From assembly GCA_947646735.1 (NCBI GenBank), contig CANTFK010000994.1, positions 310,001 to 374,000 of the forward strand: a DNA stretch of 64,000 bases, read 5' to 3'. The first letter of the stretch is position 1. Every line of letters begins with the position of its first letter. This document shows positions 1 to 8,679 of the stretch, one piece after another. The notes below the pieces were generated by a model. The model saw only the letters and a program-made list of their open reading frames with translations, did not search any database and was not told the DNA's origin. The DNA comes from Peronospora farinosa (lineage: Eukaryota > Oomycota > Peronosporomycetes > Peronosporales > Peronosporaceae). A program made the position numbers and the translations under genes.

Positions 1-511
1 TAAACACTCCACTGACGTCATAACCGCTTCGTCGTTTGACGGACCGATATAGCCAATCTATCTTCGGCTGATACCGTGACAGCCACGGTATCCCAAGTAT
101 GCAATCAAATGCATAGTTCATCTCGTACACCAAAAATTCGTCGTTGCTCTGGAAACCGTCGAAAGTGTACGGTAAAACCACTGTTTTACGCGGGACACGT
201 TTTGGTTGTCCATCGGCAAGTTTAACAACGATGTCGCCTGGACCTTCTCGAACCGTGACAGTCGACGGGAAAAGGGACAAACAGGATGCACGAAAGAAGT
301 TGTTGGAAGCGCCAGAATCCAACAACGCTCGAAGTGGTCGCTTCACTCCAGCAACGATGAGACTGATAATAATTAGTCTCGAATCATCGCGCATGGTGGT
401 GGCATTGAAGTGGGTATGAATCACTTTGGGGCTAGGAGCCCGAGCTGCCACCTGAGTACTCGGGGCTCCATTTCTGCCAGTAGGGCGCCCCACGCCTACT
501 GGAACCGCTCG
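1..511 (-). CDS. Protease (start of Pol) of gypsy element A, partial
   Basis: The -1 reading frame relative to gag is open from the slippery site (511) to the window edge. It encodes a retropepsin-like aspartic protease: the active-site segment [11 protein letters not shown] lies near 305-345 and the second conserved block [13 protein letters not shown] near 55-95. No ATG is needed if it is made by -1 frameshifting from gag. Reverse transcriptase, RNase H and integrase should follow to the left, outside the window. The frame is uninterrupted for its whole visible length, unlike copies C and D. Confidence 0.85.
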
Positions 512-517
512 TTTTTT
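481..517 (-). promoter_or_regulatory. Putative -1 ribosomal frameshift signal at the gag-pro junction
   Basis: On the minus strand the gag frame reads CCA AAA AAC, so the heptamer A_AAA_AAC (517-511) is in the canonical X_XXY_YYZ phase. Twelve bases later a GC-rich hairpin begins at the gag stop: TAGGCG / loop TGGGG / CGCCCTA with one bulged C (498-481). A -1 slip leads directly into the protease frame with no stop. The A6C tract and the hairpin also occur in copies C (6063-6097) and D (31143-31177), but the gag phase there is shifted by indels. The function is inferred. Confidence 0.6.
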
Positions 518-1536
518 GGCAGGACCACCGACGACACAGCGTCTCCTCGTGAGACAGCTGTGTTCATCGTCACCGGCGCAGGTGCACGACAGACAGCCGC
601 ACGATGTTCTGTTTTACCACAGCGAAAACACTTCATCGTGTTAGGATTGCGAATGTCGCGGCTTAATGATTTGCCGCGACCACGAGAGGACTCAATTGCA
701 TCAATTTCCATTGGCTCTGGGTCAGACGTCCGGGAATGTTGTGACGCTGCGTGCAGGTACGACGACGCGACAGTGTAATCCTCACGAAGCGCGAGGGCAA
801 ATGCCTCCTCGAGGGACTTTGGCTCAGCACGTGTGAGGCAGTAACGCGTCATGCCCTCTTGCATACCAAAAATAAAGACATGGACTTGTGAAGCCATGTC
901 AATTGGCTGTGTGGTAATGCACGAAGCAAGATGACGTGTCTTCTGCACGTAGTCACGCATCGACAGCTTGCCCTGTCGGAGTGAGAAGAAATCTGCACGC
1001 AAGCAAGATTCATCTTGAGGAGGCTCGAAAGCCAGTCGTAAGTCACGCTGGATATCGTCCAGCGTAGAAAACGCCGACTCGTCTACGACGAGCTTTCCGA
1101 GAGCCCATTCCTTGGCTTTGCCGGCAAGGCGAGACAACAGGAAATTGACCTTGGCCGTCGGAGTGTCAATTAATCTTGACGCTATTGCAATATCCACCTC
1201 GCGAAACCAGCGATTGAGGGGGAGACGATCCGGACCATCACCGGAGTACGTTGACGTCTCCATCTTGATAGCATCATGGTGCGAAGTGCGCGAGGAAGTC
1301 AATACTCGCCGATGCTCTTCGGCGAGCTCGCGCACCATAAAGTCTTGGATGGCGGCACGTTGATCATCAGGCGTCGCTGTGCTCAGCAGCGACGTCACAA
1401 TAGTTTCGCCAGACACCGCCGCGAGGCGATGTAGTGCCTGCCACTCCACCGAGGTGAGATGTGAAAAATCAGAATGCTCCAGCGAGACCGCTGGAGCCAC
1501 CGAAGACTCGCCCATGTTCATCTCGAATCTGGTCAT
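496..1536 (-). CDS. Gag polyprotein of gypsy element A
   Basis: Intact 346-residue Gag, the capsid/nucleocapsid precursor that packages the element RNA in virus-like particles. The central part (about residues 100-260) is a retrotransposon gag domain containing AKEWALGKL and the [12 protein letters not shown] segment. A CCHC zinc knuckle follows near residue 305 ([14 protein letters not shown], spacing C-x2-C-x4-H-x4-C). The ATG at 1536 lies 27 bases inside the LTR edge, just after the primer-binding site. The ORF ends at TAG (496-498), 12 bases after a slippery heptamer, and protease continues in the -1 frame. The homologous gags of elements C and D are broken by stops. Confidence 0.88.
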   Translation of the reverse strand: MTRFEMNMGESSVAPAVSLEHSDFSHLTSVEWQALHRLAAVSGETIVTSLLSTATPDDQRAAIQDFMVRELAEEHRRVLTSSRTSHHDAIKMETSTYSGDGPDRLPLNRWFREVDIAIASRLIDTPTAKVNFLLSRLAGKAKEWALGKLVVDESAFSTLDDIQRDLRLAFEPPQDESCLRADFFSLRQGKLSMRDYVQKTRHLASCITTQPIDMASQVHVFIFGMQEGMTRYCLTRAEPKSLEEAFALALREDYTVASSYLHAASQHSRTSDPEPMEIDAIESSRGRGKSLSRDIRNPNTMKCFRCGKTEHRAAVCRAPAPVTMNTAVSRGDAVSSVVLPKNERFQ

Positions 1537-1540
1537 TGAA

Positions 1541-1560
1541 AGGACTACGAAGTGCTACCA
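1541..1560 (-). other. Primer-binding site of gypsy A
   Basis: Two bases inside the LTR edge lies TGGTAGCACTTCGTAGTCCT, the place and TGG start expected of a minus-strand primer-binding site. The same sequence follows the 5' LTRs of C (5068, TAG instead of TGG) and D (30128), and in near-identical form gypsy E (about 47,062-47,080, minus). The matching tRNA would end in AGUGCUACCA. I do not recognise which tRNA that is. Confidence 0.65.
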
Positions 1561-1562
1561 GG

Positions 1563-1882
1563 TGTAACGGGCTAAGGACCCGTTACCGTCTTACACTAAA
1601 AGGGCGTTGAGGAAGAGCTCTTAATTAACTCGTAAATATAACTCTGTTTTATTTTTGTTTTAGTTTTAATTCGCAGTAAGTGCGAATATGTTCCCTAGCT
1701 CATGGGAGCCACTCAATATGGAAGTCGATTTATTATTGGCTAATTATTGGGTCTAACACCCCAATAATAAACCAATAATAAAAATGACGCGCAGTATCCG
1801 CTAATCGGATACTGCCCTATGCCTACTTATGTAATTATGTATTAATCCTATAACTACTCATGTAATAAGTTGCCCCATTACA
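1563..1882 (-). repeat. 5' LTR of gypsy A
   Basis: A 320-bp LTR with terminal TGTAATGG...CCGTTACA (TG...CA ends, short inverted repeat TGTAA/TTACA). The LTRs of C and D and the solo LTR at 14,362 share these ends. It contains several AT-rich inverted repeats of the type TTATTATTGG. Its upper edge at 1882 abuts copia B coding sequence. Confidence 0.85.
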
Positions 1883-3600
1883 ATCGCTGCGCCGAGCGAG
1901 AGAGCGCTCGTCGCCGTCGTGCACGAGGGCAAACCCTTTTTTCTCGAGCTTGCCGCACGACACAATGTTCTTTGACAGTCGCAGATCCAGGTACACGTCC
2001 TTAAGCGTCACGACAGCCTTCGCGCTACGCGCGAGAACCTCGAGGCGCACGCTGCCGACACGCGTCAGGTGAAGCGACTCGCCGTCTGCCATTGTGATCT
2101 CGTGGCTGCAAGCCGTCGAGTTGAGTAGCAGTGACTCGTCGTTGACGAGATGCCGGCTCGCGCCACTGTCGAGGATCCAGTCTCCTCGGTCGGCCCTCGT
2201 GTCATCGGTCGCCGCAAGCACGAAGCCACGCGTGCCGTCCGTGGCTCGTGCTCCGTCGCTCGTTGCAAGCACGAATCCGCATGAGTCGTCTATGGCGCGC
2301 GCTCCGTCTCTTGCATTGCTCGCTGCTGTGTCCTTGCCGCGCGAGCTCTTCTTTTTCCTGTTGCGCTTCTTTGTGGGCACAACACGCTTCTCGGTCAGCG
2401 CGAGGATCATGCTGGCGCCTCCACCCTTTGCGGGTGTCTCGTCTTCGTGCACGAAACGCGCGCGACAGTCAGCTGCGATGTGTCCCGATCGCCCGCATCG
2501 GTAGCACGTGATCGCGCTCTTGATTTTGCCTTCCACGTGCGCGGCGACGACCTCACGACCCACTGCGCTGCTGCCATGCTCAATGGACTGCGCGAAGTGC
2601 GCCAGCTCCTCGGCGTGGCGCAGGTAGTCGACTCGCGTGGGTTCATACTTAGAACGCATCACGTTCATCAGCTCCGTGAAGCGTGGTGGACGATGTTATC
2701 CAGAACAAGCGAGTCGGCACCACCACGCGCCTCGCTGACGGCGACCATATACAGGAAGTGCTCGGCCCAGGTGCGTCGTGCGTCAATCTTGGCCATGAAC
2801 AGCTTCATCGCCTGGCTTGCAGTGATTGACGTCTTAAACGTGCGCAGGAGCTGCTCCATTATGTACTCCAGTGTGGGTGTTTGCGTCCACCAGGTGTCAA
2901 CCTGCTTGTGATAGTACCTCTCAGCCGTGCCAGCAAGAAAGTGCCCAAGCAGGTCGACCTTGACGTCTTCGGTACATCCGAAACCACACGACGCTTCCGC
3001 GAGGCTCACCGCGCGCAGAAACGTGCGCCCCCAGTCGAAGAACCCGCTTCCGAGTCCGCGGTACAGCTCTGTACAATCGAGCTTGCGTATGTTCAACTTA
3101 CGCTGGCTTGCCGACGGCATCCCATATCCGTTGAGGCCCGGGCGCACATAAGCTTGCGGTGGAGCGGCTTTTTGCGGCGTCGGTAAGGCTTCATGCACCC
3201 GCGGACGTGGCGCATACGCTGGTGCGCGCTGCTGCGATGCTGCGCGCGCGGGGTGGCTCGAGCGATGCGAATCTCGACGCGCTCAGATCGGTCGCGCGTT
3301 GGTACTCGCGCGGCGCCGGTGCCTTCTCCGATCGCGTCAATCGTCATCGGTCGACCGCGCATGTTGGCGCCGAGTTATGAGGCGAACAGGCCGCTCTCCA
3401 CGGCCCCGAGCATGCGCTCCTTCTCGTCTCGCACTCTCTGCGACGTCTCGAGGCTCGCCAGTCGATCGGTGAGTGCGGCGAGCGCGGCGAGGATCTTATC
3501 GTCTCGCTGCCCGCTCTCGCGAGTGGGTCCATCGTTGACGACTGCGGGTGCGATGGGCGCACGCACTGGCTAGCCGCGTCCAGGCGAGGCTCGCGGGACA
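1883..3600 (-). pseudogene. Copia Gag-protease, frameshifted and truncated
   Basis: The decayed N-terminal half of a copia polyprotein. In order: a coiled-coil-like start (about 3566-3375, stop at 3375), the gag core (about 3198-2670), a CCHC zinc knuckle CYRCGRSGHIAADC (about 2510-2470), a basic and Ala/Asp-rich linker, and the copia-type protease WILDSGASRHLVND (about 2185-2140). Gag changes frame near 2,680, where the frame reading ...NIVHHAS runs into a stop while the continuation FTELMNVM is one base off, implying a single-base loss. The last genuine copia codon is at about 1883. The codons after it, to a stop at 1835, are read from the inserted LTR of gypsy A. Confidence 0.85.
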
Positions 3601-3654
3601 CCCCCTGGTGTCTTCGTAGTCGGTTCGGTGGCTCCGATCATTGGGCTTATAAAC

Positions 3655-3901
3655 TGTAGGCAAGATGCGTGTTGCGAGAAGGAAGCGGTAGGTTAACAAT
3701 AAGATTCTGTATTGATACTTACTAGTTATCTATTCTGTCTTCCTCCTAGCCACTCGTTCTCCTAAATGTCTGTGCTCCAACCGCCTCAACGACAGATGGC
3801 TGCTGGCCAACTTGTCTGCTACCATCTTGCACTGACTATCTCTGACCGGATTGACGGCTGGCGCTAATCGAACTCATAATCTTCAACATCAACTTCCAAC
3901 A
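3655..3901 (-). repeat. 5' LTR of copia B
   Basis: A 247-bp minus-strand LTR beginning TGTTGGAAGTTG and ending CTTGCCTACA. It is followed by GTTTATAAGCCCAA, which resembles the post-LTR sequence GGTTATAAGCCCAA of the copia leader at 50,375-50,390. That sequence is probably the primer-binding region. The outer flank is GAGCT; the partner LTR is not in the window. Confidence 0.7.
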
Positions 3902-4015
3902 GAGCTCCCTTCGTTAAGTTATGGGTACGGCGGATGACGATATCCATAATTTACCGGAGGTTAACTCTTATCGGATCATGTGTATTGAACTAGTGAAGGT
4001 AGTGTGTGCAAAATT

Positions 4016-4105
4016 GTGTTGGATCTTGGGTTGATCGAGGGAAGATTAGATACCTGCGCCACTTACGACACGGGCCAGTGCTTACCCAAGGCACCAGGGG
4101 GAACC
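4016..4105 (-). repeat. tRNA-like SINE head, copy 2 (inverted)
   Basis: On the minus strand this segment matches the head of the SINE at 11,464: GGGGTTCCCCCTG, then CCTTGGGTAAGCAC, GTGGCGCAGG and a closing ACCCAAG. The outer stem CTTGGGT/ACCCAAG is kept although the T-loop-like part has diverged. The matching SINE body lies nearby at 4300-4535 but in the opposite orientation, so the locus is rearranged or holds two insertions. Confidence 0.55.
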
Positions 4106-4149
4106 CCTAATTTCTTGTGTTGACTAATTAGGAGTATCTCAGCATCGGG

Positions 4150-4282
4150 GGACTTAGGTCTACAAATGAGGGACCCAGATCTACCAATGGAGGGCCGAGG
4201 TCGCTCGACGAATGACCAGGTCACCCGATGAGGAGCCGAGGTTGTCCGACGAGAGACCAGGACTACCAATGAGGGATAATTT
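4150..4282 (-). repeat. Degenerate minisatellite shared with 44,470-44,735
   Basis: About five imperfect units of 22-26 bp built on GGTC(T)ACCAATGAGGGACC. This is the reverse complement of the unit repeated at 44,470-44,735 (CCCTCATTGGTCGACCCGGT). Because the same unique sequence follows both arrays on the plus strand (4545-4711 and 44,740-44,925), the array appears inverted relative to its flank at one of the two loci. Confidence 0.6.
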
Positions 4283-4299
4283 ATCTAAGTTCTCTTATG

Positions 4300-4711
4300 T
4301 ACTTCCTCAAAGAATCCTGGTATCAGCGAGTACGGCCTCTCGTAGAAGTGTGAAACCCCAATATAGAATAGTTGGAGGTAACCGGACTGGCTGGCACCTA
4401 GATCATCCGGCAAAAACGCTCGTCCGTGTTACGATAGCTATGAGCGGTCAGGGATGTGTAGGCCTTCTCCAAAGAGGACAGTATGAGGTCGTTAGAAATA
4501 CCAAGTGAAATGGCTGTAAAAAAAGAAAAAAAACACACACAAGAAATCAAGGCCATCAACACAAGGAATCGAGGCGTTAGGCAAGGATAGAGTCAATAAG
4601 TTAAAGCATACGACTATATTACAAACTACTCAAATTGAAATTTGCGTGGCACGACTTCGTCCTGCTTAAAGGAGCTTCTTTAGATTTACCCACCTGTTCC
4701 GGGGAAGGAAT
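4300..4711 (+). repeat. SINE body plus LTR-like tail shared with 11,590 and 44,740
   Basis: 4300-4510 matches the body of the SINE at 11,464-11,817 (for example GAGTACGGCCTCTCGTAGAAG against GAGCACGGCCTCTTGTAAAAG, and CGATAGC..TGA.CGGT). It ends in an A-rich tail at 4517-4535. 4545-4711 matches 44,745-44,925 (GCAAGGATAGAGT, GTGGCACGACT, TGTTCCGGG), so it is the 3' part of another repeat family. No ORF of note. Confidence 0.55.
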
Positions 4712-4713
4712 AA

Positions 4714-5065
4714 TGTAACGGGGTACCGTTACTCAAGTAGTTGTAGTTCATTCATATCACATAAGTAGTTATATGCTACACCCGAGATAACGGGTGTGAT
4801 ACGAATGACTACACCCGCTATCTCAGGTGTAGCCATTCATGACTCTATTTGCAGGTAAGTAAGAATCATTCTTATTATCAGCCAATAAGAGAGAGATCTG
4901 AAGTTGAGTGGTTCCCAGCGTTTAATAACCCCTCGTGCTTAGTATCAAAACAAAAATATAAAAATTAAAGTCGAAATTTACCGTAAGCACGCTAGTTATT
5001 ACGTGCTGCCCTACGCTTCCTCGTAAGCCCTATAGTGTGTGTGTAAGTAACGGAGCCCCGGAACA
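4714..5065 (+). repeat. 5' LTR of gypsy C
   Basis: A 352-bp LTR beginning TGTAACGGGG; it ends where the homologous LTRs read CCCCGTTACA (here CCCCGGAACA). It carries a palindromic CTACACCCG...CGGGTGTAG hairpin that is duplicated in this copy, and a perfect CAG|GTAAGT splice-donor-like octamer at 4852-4859. A primer-binding-site-like sequence TAGTAGCACTTCG follows at 5068. Confidence 0.8.
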
Positions 5066-5097
5066 CCTAGTAGCACTTCGTAGTCCTTCCAACGAAT

Positions 5098-6084
5098 ATG
5101 AGCGCTCTGTCGGGGGGGGGGTATGTAGTCACACGATGACTCAAACACCATACCCCTTTCGAGTGGATAGCTCTGAGTCGTCTGGCAGCATTACTACCGT
5201 TGTTTCCATGCTCAAAGATACGCCTGAGCGGCTTTAACGTAAAGCCATTAAAGACTTCGTCAGCCGCGAGCTCGCCGAATCACGCCGGCAAGCTTCAACT
5301 TCCGCAGTCTAACATCATTAAACTTAGCGTTTCGAGTTAAAGCGGCGAGGGCATAAAGGCGCCTCGCGCTAAATCTCTGGCTTTGTGAAATGGACATCGC
5401 TTCCAAGACCGCCAGTTAACGACAGAGTTCAAGCGTACCCACTTTCTTTGTCCAAGTTGACTGGAAAGGCAAAGTAGTGGAAATTGGGAAAGCTTGTTGC
5501 CAAATCGGGATGTTTCTGTGACATGAAAGTCCTAAAGGTTGTATTGCGCTTGGCGTTTGAGCCTCCGCAAGACGAGCACCACCATTGATTCGCATTCCTT
5601 GCGTTGCGGTAGGGCAGTATGTCAATTCTGGACTACATCCAATGTGCAAGACATCTGACATCGTGCATAGTCGCCGATCCTATCGACACGGTGATACAAG
5701 TCCATGTGTTCGTTACTAGGATGAATGCTGGACATCAGCGTTTTTCCTTAAGGCGGAAGCCTCCCGCTTCTCTTGAAGAGGTGTTCAGCATTGCGCTGCG
5801 TGAAGACTTAAGTGTCTTGGCTTCGCAAGTGGATCACTCGCTTCTCCTACGCACCGCTTAGGAGGCTGAGACAATGGAGCTCGATGCAATCGAGTACGCC
5901 CCAGGTCATAGGCGTGCTTCCAGTCACAGTTATCGGAAGCCTGCAACTGCGAAGAACCTGGTATTCTTTCTTTGTCGTCAGCCTGATCATCGCGCAGCCG
6001 TCTGTAGCGCGCCTGCACCAGTGCTCGCTGTCACCGAGTCTGACGTCTCCGTCTGAGCAGCCAAAAAACGGTGAGAACCAGTAG
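5098..6084 (+). pseudogene. Gag of gypsy C, degenerate
   Basis: Begins at an ATG (5098) in the same context as in D. It shows scattered homology to the Gag of A: the SILDYIQCARHLTSC segment (5619 on), SLEEVFSIALRED, MELDAIE and DHRAAVC. Several stops and frameshifts. The zinc knuckle reads FFLCRQPDHRAAVC, so the first cysteine is replaced by phenylalanine, as in D. The gag frame also has a TGA at 6054-6056 where D has TGG. Confidence 0.8.
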
Positions 6085-6560
6085 GGCGGGGCGCCCTGAT
6101 GGGCGAGGACGGAAGAACGTGCCTAAGGTGGCGACGAGGTCTCCTATCCCCGCTGTGCATAATGCACAGCTGAATGCCACCACGTCCAGCAATGATCCGC
6201 GTTTGATTGTGCTCAGTGTTTACGTTAACGATGCGTCGCGTCCACTTCGCGCTTTGCTGGACTACGGCACGACGAACAATTATGTTCGCGCCGACAGTCT
6301 GTCGATCCTCTTCTCACGGTTGCGTGCCATTCAGTCTCCTTGGAAAATGTTCATTGAGTATGAAGAAGGCAAGTCTCACACGCACCGAAAAAGCTCGGTG
6401 GGGTTCCCATAACGGTTCGACACTTTTACCAGTAGTGATGAGTTTTAAGTTATTGACTTGAGTGGATCCTTTGACTGTAATTTTTGGATGCCGTGGCTTG
6501 CGCGGCATCGAGCCGACATTGATTGGCTGAATCGTACGGTCCAGCCACTTTACATCTATA
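6071..6560 (+). pseudogene. Protease of gypsy C, degenerate
   Basis: The frame after the A6C tract encodes a retropepsin remnant. The active site reads LLDYGTTNNYV, so the DSGA of copy A is mutated to DYGT, removing the Ser and Ala of the signature. A frameshift near 6,410 precedes the second block (FWMPWLARHRADIDWLNRTV, 6485-6545). The enzyme would be inactive. Confidence 0.75.
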
Positions 6561-7059
6561 TTAAAGCGGCGCTTGCCGACCTTGATGACCCCAAAAGTAT
6601 GTTGCAGCATGTTGCCGTCGTAAATCCCGTTTCCACGACTCATCATACCCCCAAAGTGTGCGATGGCCCTTCGCACGTGGTAACACGCTGAGGACACCAC
6701 GCCGAGACAGGGGCATCTGGCGAGTTACGCGGAAGCAGTGGATTTTGTACGTCCGGCTGAGTATCCGATTCGCGTTTCTGTGTCGCGACGACGCAGACGG
6801 TACCGTGCGCGTCTCCGTTCCGCTGTGTCGTCGAGCCCTCCCACGTTGGCTCCGCTTCTTGAGACCATTGATGTCGTTTACATGACTGGTGTTGATCCAT
6901 CCAGCCGTCCGTTGCGAGTCACAAGTCCGCCTCGCGACGCGTCTGGACCTACGCATCTCCCAGAGCTTCCTTGGGAAGAGATGCTGCGTTGATATAGAGG
7001 AAGAGATCGAACAACTATTTTTGTAGTCGTTCAAGCTCCGGCAATCCAAAATCATGAGC

Positions 7060-8577
7060 GCCCGAAGGAATAGAACCGAAGTACGCTCGCGAAGAGCAAT
7101 TTGAGGCTCAATCGTGGGAAGAACTCGATGCGTCGAAAAACCCTGTTCTCGCAATCGCGCAAATTCTTTGATGTTTTTCCTGACACCATTCCAGCAGTTC
7201 GTTCCGCCGAAAGAGGTGTGCGACACGAGATAGATCTCGTTCCTGGGTCGAAGTACTGCGTGACGTCAGTGGTCGTTGCCACTTGAATAGGTTTAAGCGA
7301 TTGACGCCTTTTTTGAAGGACGTCGTCAGGTTGGCCATGTGCGCGAGAGCACATCGCCACACTCGAGTCCCACCTTCTGTATCAAGAAGGCGACAGGCTG
7401 ATGGCGTATCGTTCACGCTTTTAACAAACTATTCCATGCGACAATTCCAGTGCAGACACCAATTCCACGGAAGACATGGTTTTGGATACCATGTCTGGAA
7501 GTACGATTTCTCGTCCTTAAATATGACAGACGGCTTTTACCAAATCCTGATGCGTCCTAAGGGTGTTCCTCTAACAGTCTTCAGCACGCCTAGCGCTATG
7601 TTGTGGGAGTCGCTTGTAATACCGCAGGGGCTCAGAAGTGCCATTTCTACTTCTAACCGTATGGTGTCTCACGTTCTTCTCCCATTTCGCGATTTTGCGC
7701 CGAGCTACTATGACGATATCTTTATCCACAGTCGCGCCACTGAAGGCGCGACAGACCTGGATGTGCATCTAGGCCACCTACGTAAGGTGTCGGAAGCGAT
7801 GCGCGAAAACAAACTCTACGCGAACCTGAAGAAATGCATCTTTTGTGCCCCTAAGATTCCCGTGCTGGGTATCTATGTTAGTGCAAAGGGTGTTCACGCT
7901 GATCCCAAAAAAGTTTCGTCAATTTGTTCTTGGCCAGTCCCAAAGGACCAGAATCATCTCCGTCAATGGTTGAGCTTGGCTAACTACCTTCATTAATATG
8001 CGAAGGACTTCGTGTCCGTGATGCATCCGCTGTCACATTTGCTGAAGAAGGACGGCATATGAATATGGCGCCAGGAGCAACACTCTGCATTTGACGAGAT
8101 CAAGTCGAGGCTCTCGATAGGGCCGCATAATCATTACACCCCGTTTTATATTGTCTGCGATGCGAGTGACTTACTTCGCTATAGGATGTGCGTTAATGCA
8201 GCATGATGAAAATGGTAACGAACGTGTGGCGTGTTACCAATCTCGGCACTAAAAACCTGACGAGCGCAATTACCCAATTCACGGCAAGAAGATGCTAGCG
8301 ATGCGTTACGCACTCGTGTAATTCCGTATTTACTTGCTTATAAAGCAGACGTTCATCATCTATACCGATCATGCGCCCTTACAAACCGCGACTAAGAGCC
8401 CGCATCTCAGCCAGCGCATGCCGCGCTGGTTGTCATTTTTCGCTGAGTACAACTTGTGATTCATACAATCTTCGATCAACAAACATCATCGCATATGCTT
8501 TATCGCGGATACCCGACTATGATCCTCGCGACGATACACCGGCAGTGGCCAAAACGGAAGCCGATGACGACGATTGA
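7060..8577 (+). pseudogene. Reverse transcriptase/RNase H of gypsy C, degenerate
   Basis: The longest open piece is 7283-7996. It contains the gypsy RT blocks SSLNMTDGFYQILMRPKGVP (an altered SxLDLxxGYxQ), IPQGLRSA, the catalytic YYDDIFIH (about 7710-7730) and the thumb region NLKKCIFC...LGIYVSAKGV. A stop at 7994 replaces the residue after NYLH, where D reads LNYYAKDFVSVMHPLSHLL. RNase H remnants (FYIVCDASDL; DHAPLQT) continue with more stops to about 8540. Confidence 0.85.
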
Positions 8578-8679
8578 ATCGTGCGTGTGACGCTTGAAAT
8601 TAATACTACGGCTGTGTCGGCAGTCAACCCGTAACATGATGACATCGCAGAGACGTATTCACGTGATGTGTTTTACTCA

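Larger units (their letters stand above)
1..1882 (-). mobile_element. Ty3/gypsy retrotransposon A, partial (5' LTR, gag, protease)
   Basis: Read on the minus strand, this is the 5' part of a gypsy-type LTR retrotransposon: LTR (1563-1882), primer-binding site, intact gag and the beginning of pol (aspartic protease) running off the left edge. It is the best preserved of the three related copies in the window (A, C and D). The LTR edge at 1882 cuts directly into the protease region of copia element B, so A inserted into B. The second LTR lies outside the window. Its intact gag against the stop-ridden gags of C and D suggests that A is the youngest. Confidence 0.9.
1883..3901 (-). mobile_element. 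Ty1/copia retrotransposon B, 5' part, interrupted by gypsy A
   Basis: Minus-strand copia element: LTR 3655-3901, leader, frameshifted gag with zinc knuckle and the copia protease. The coding region is cut at 1882 by the LTR of gypsy A, so integrase and reverse transcriptase are not visible. High GC and many CG-rich stretches distinguish it from its neighbours. Confidence 0.85.
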
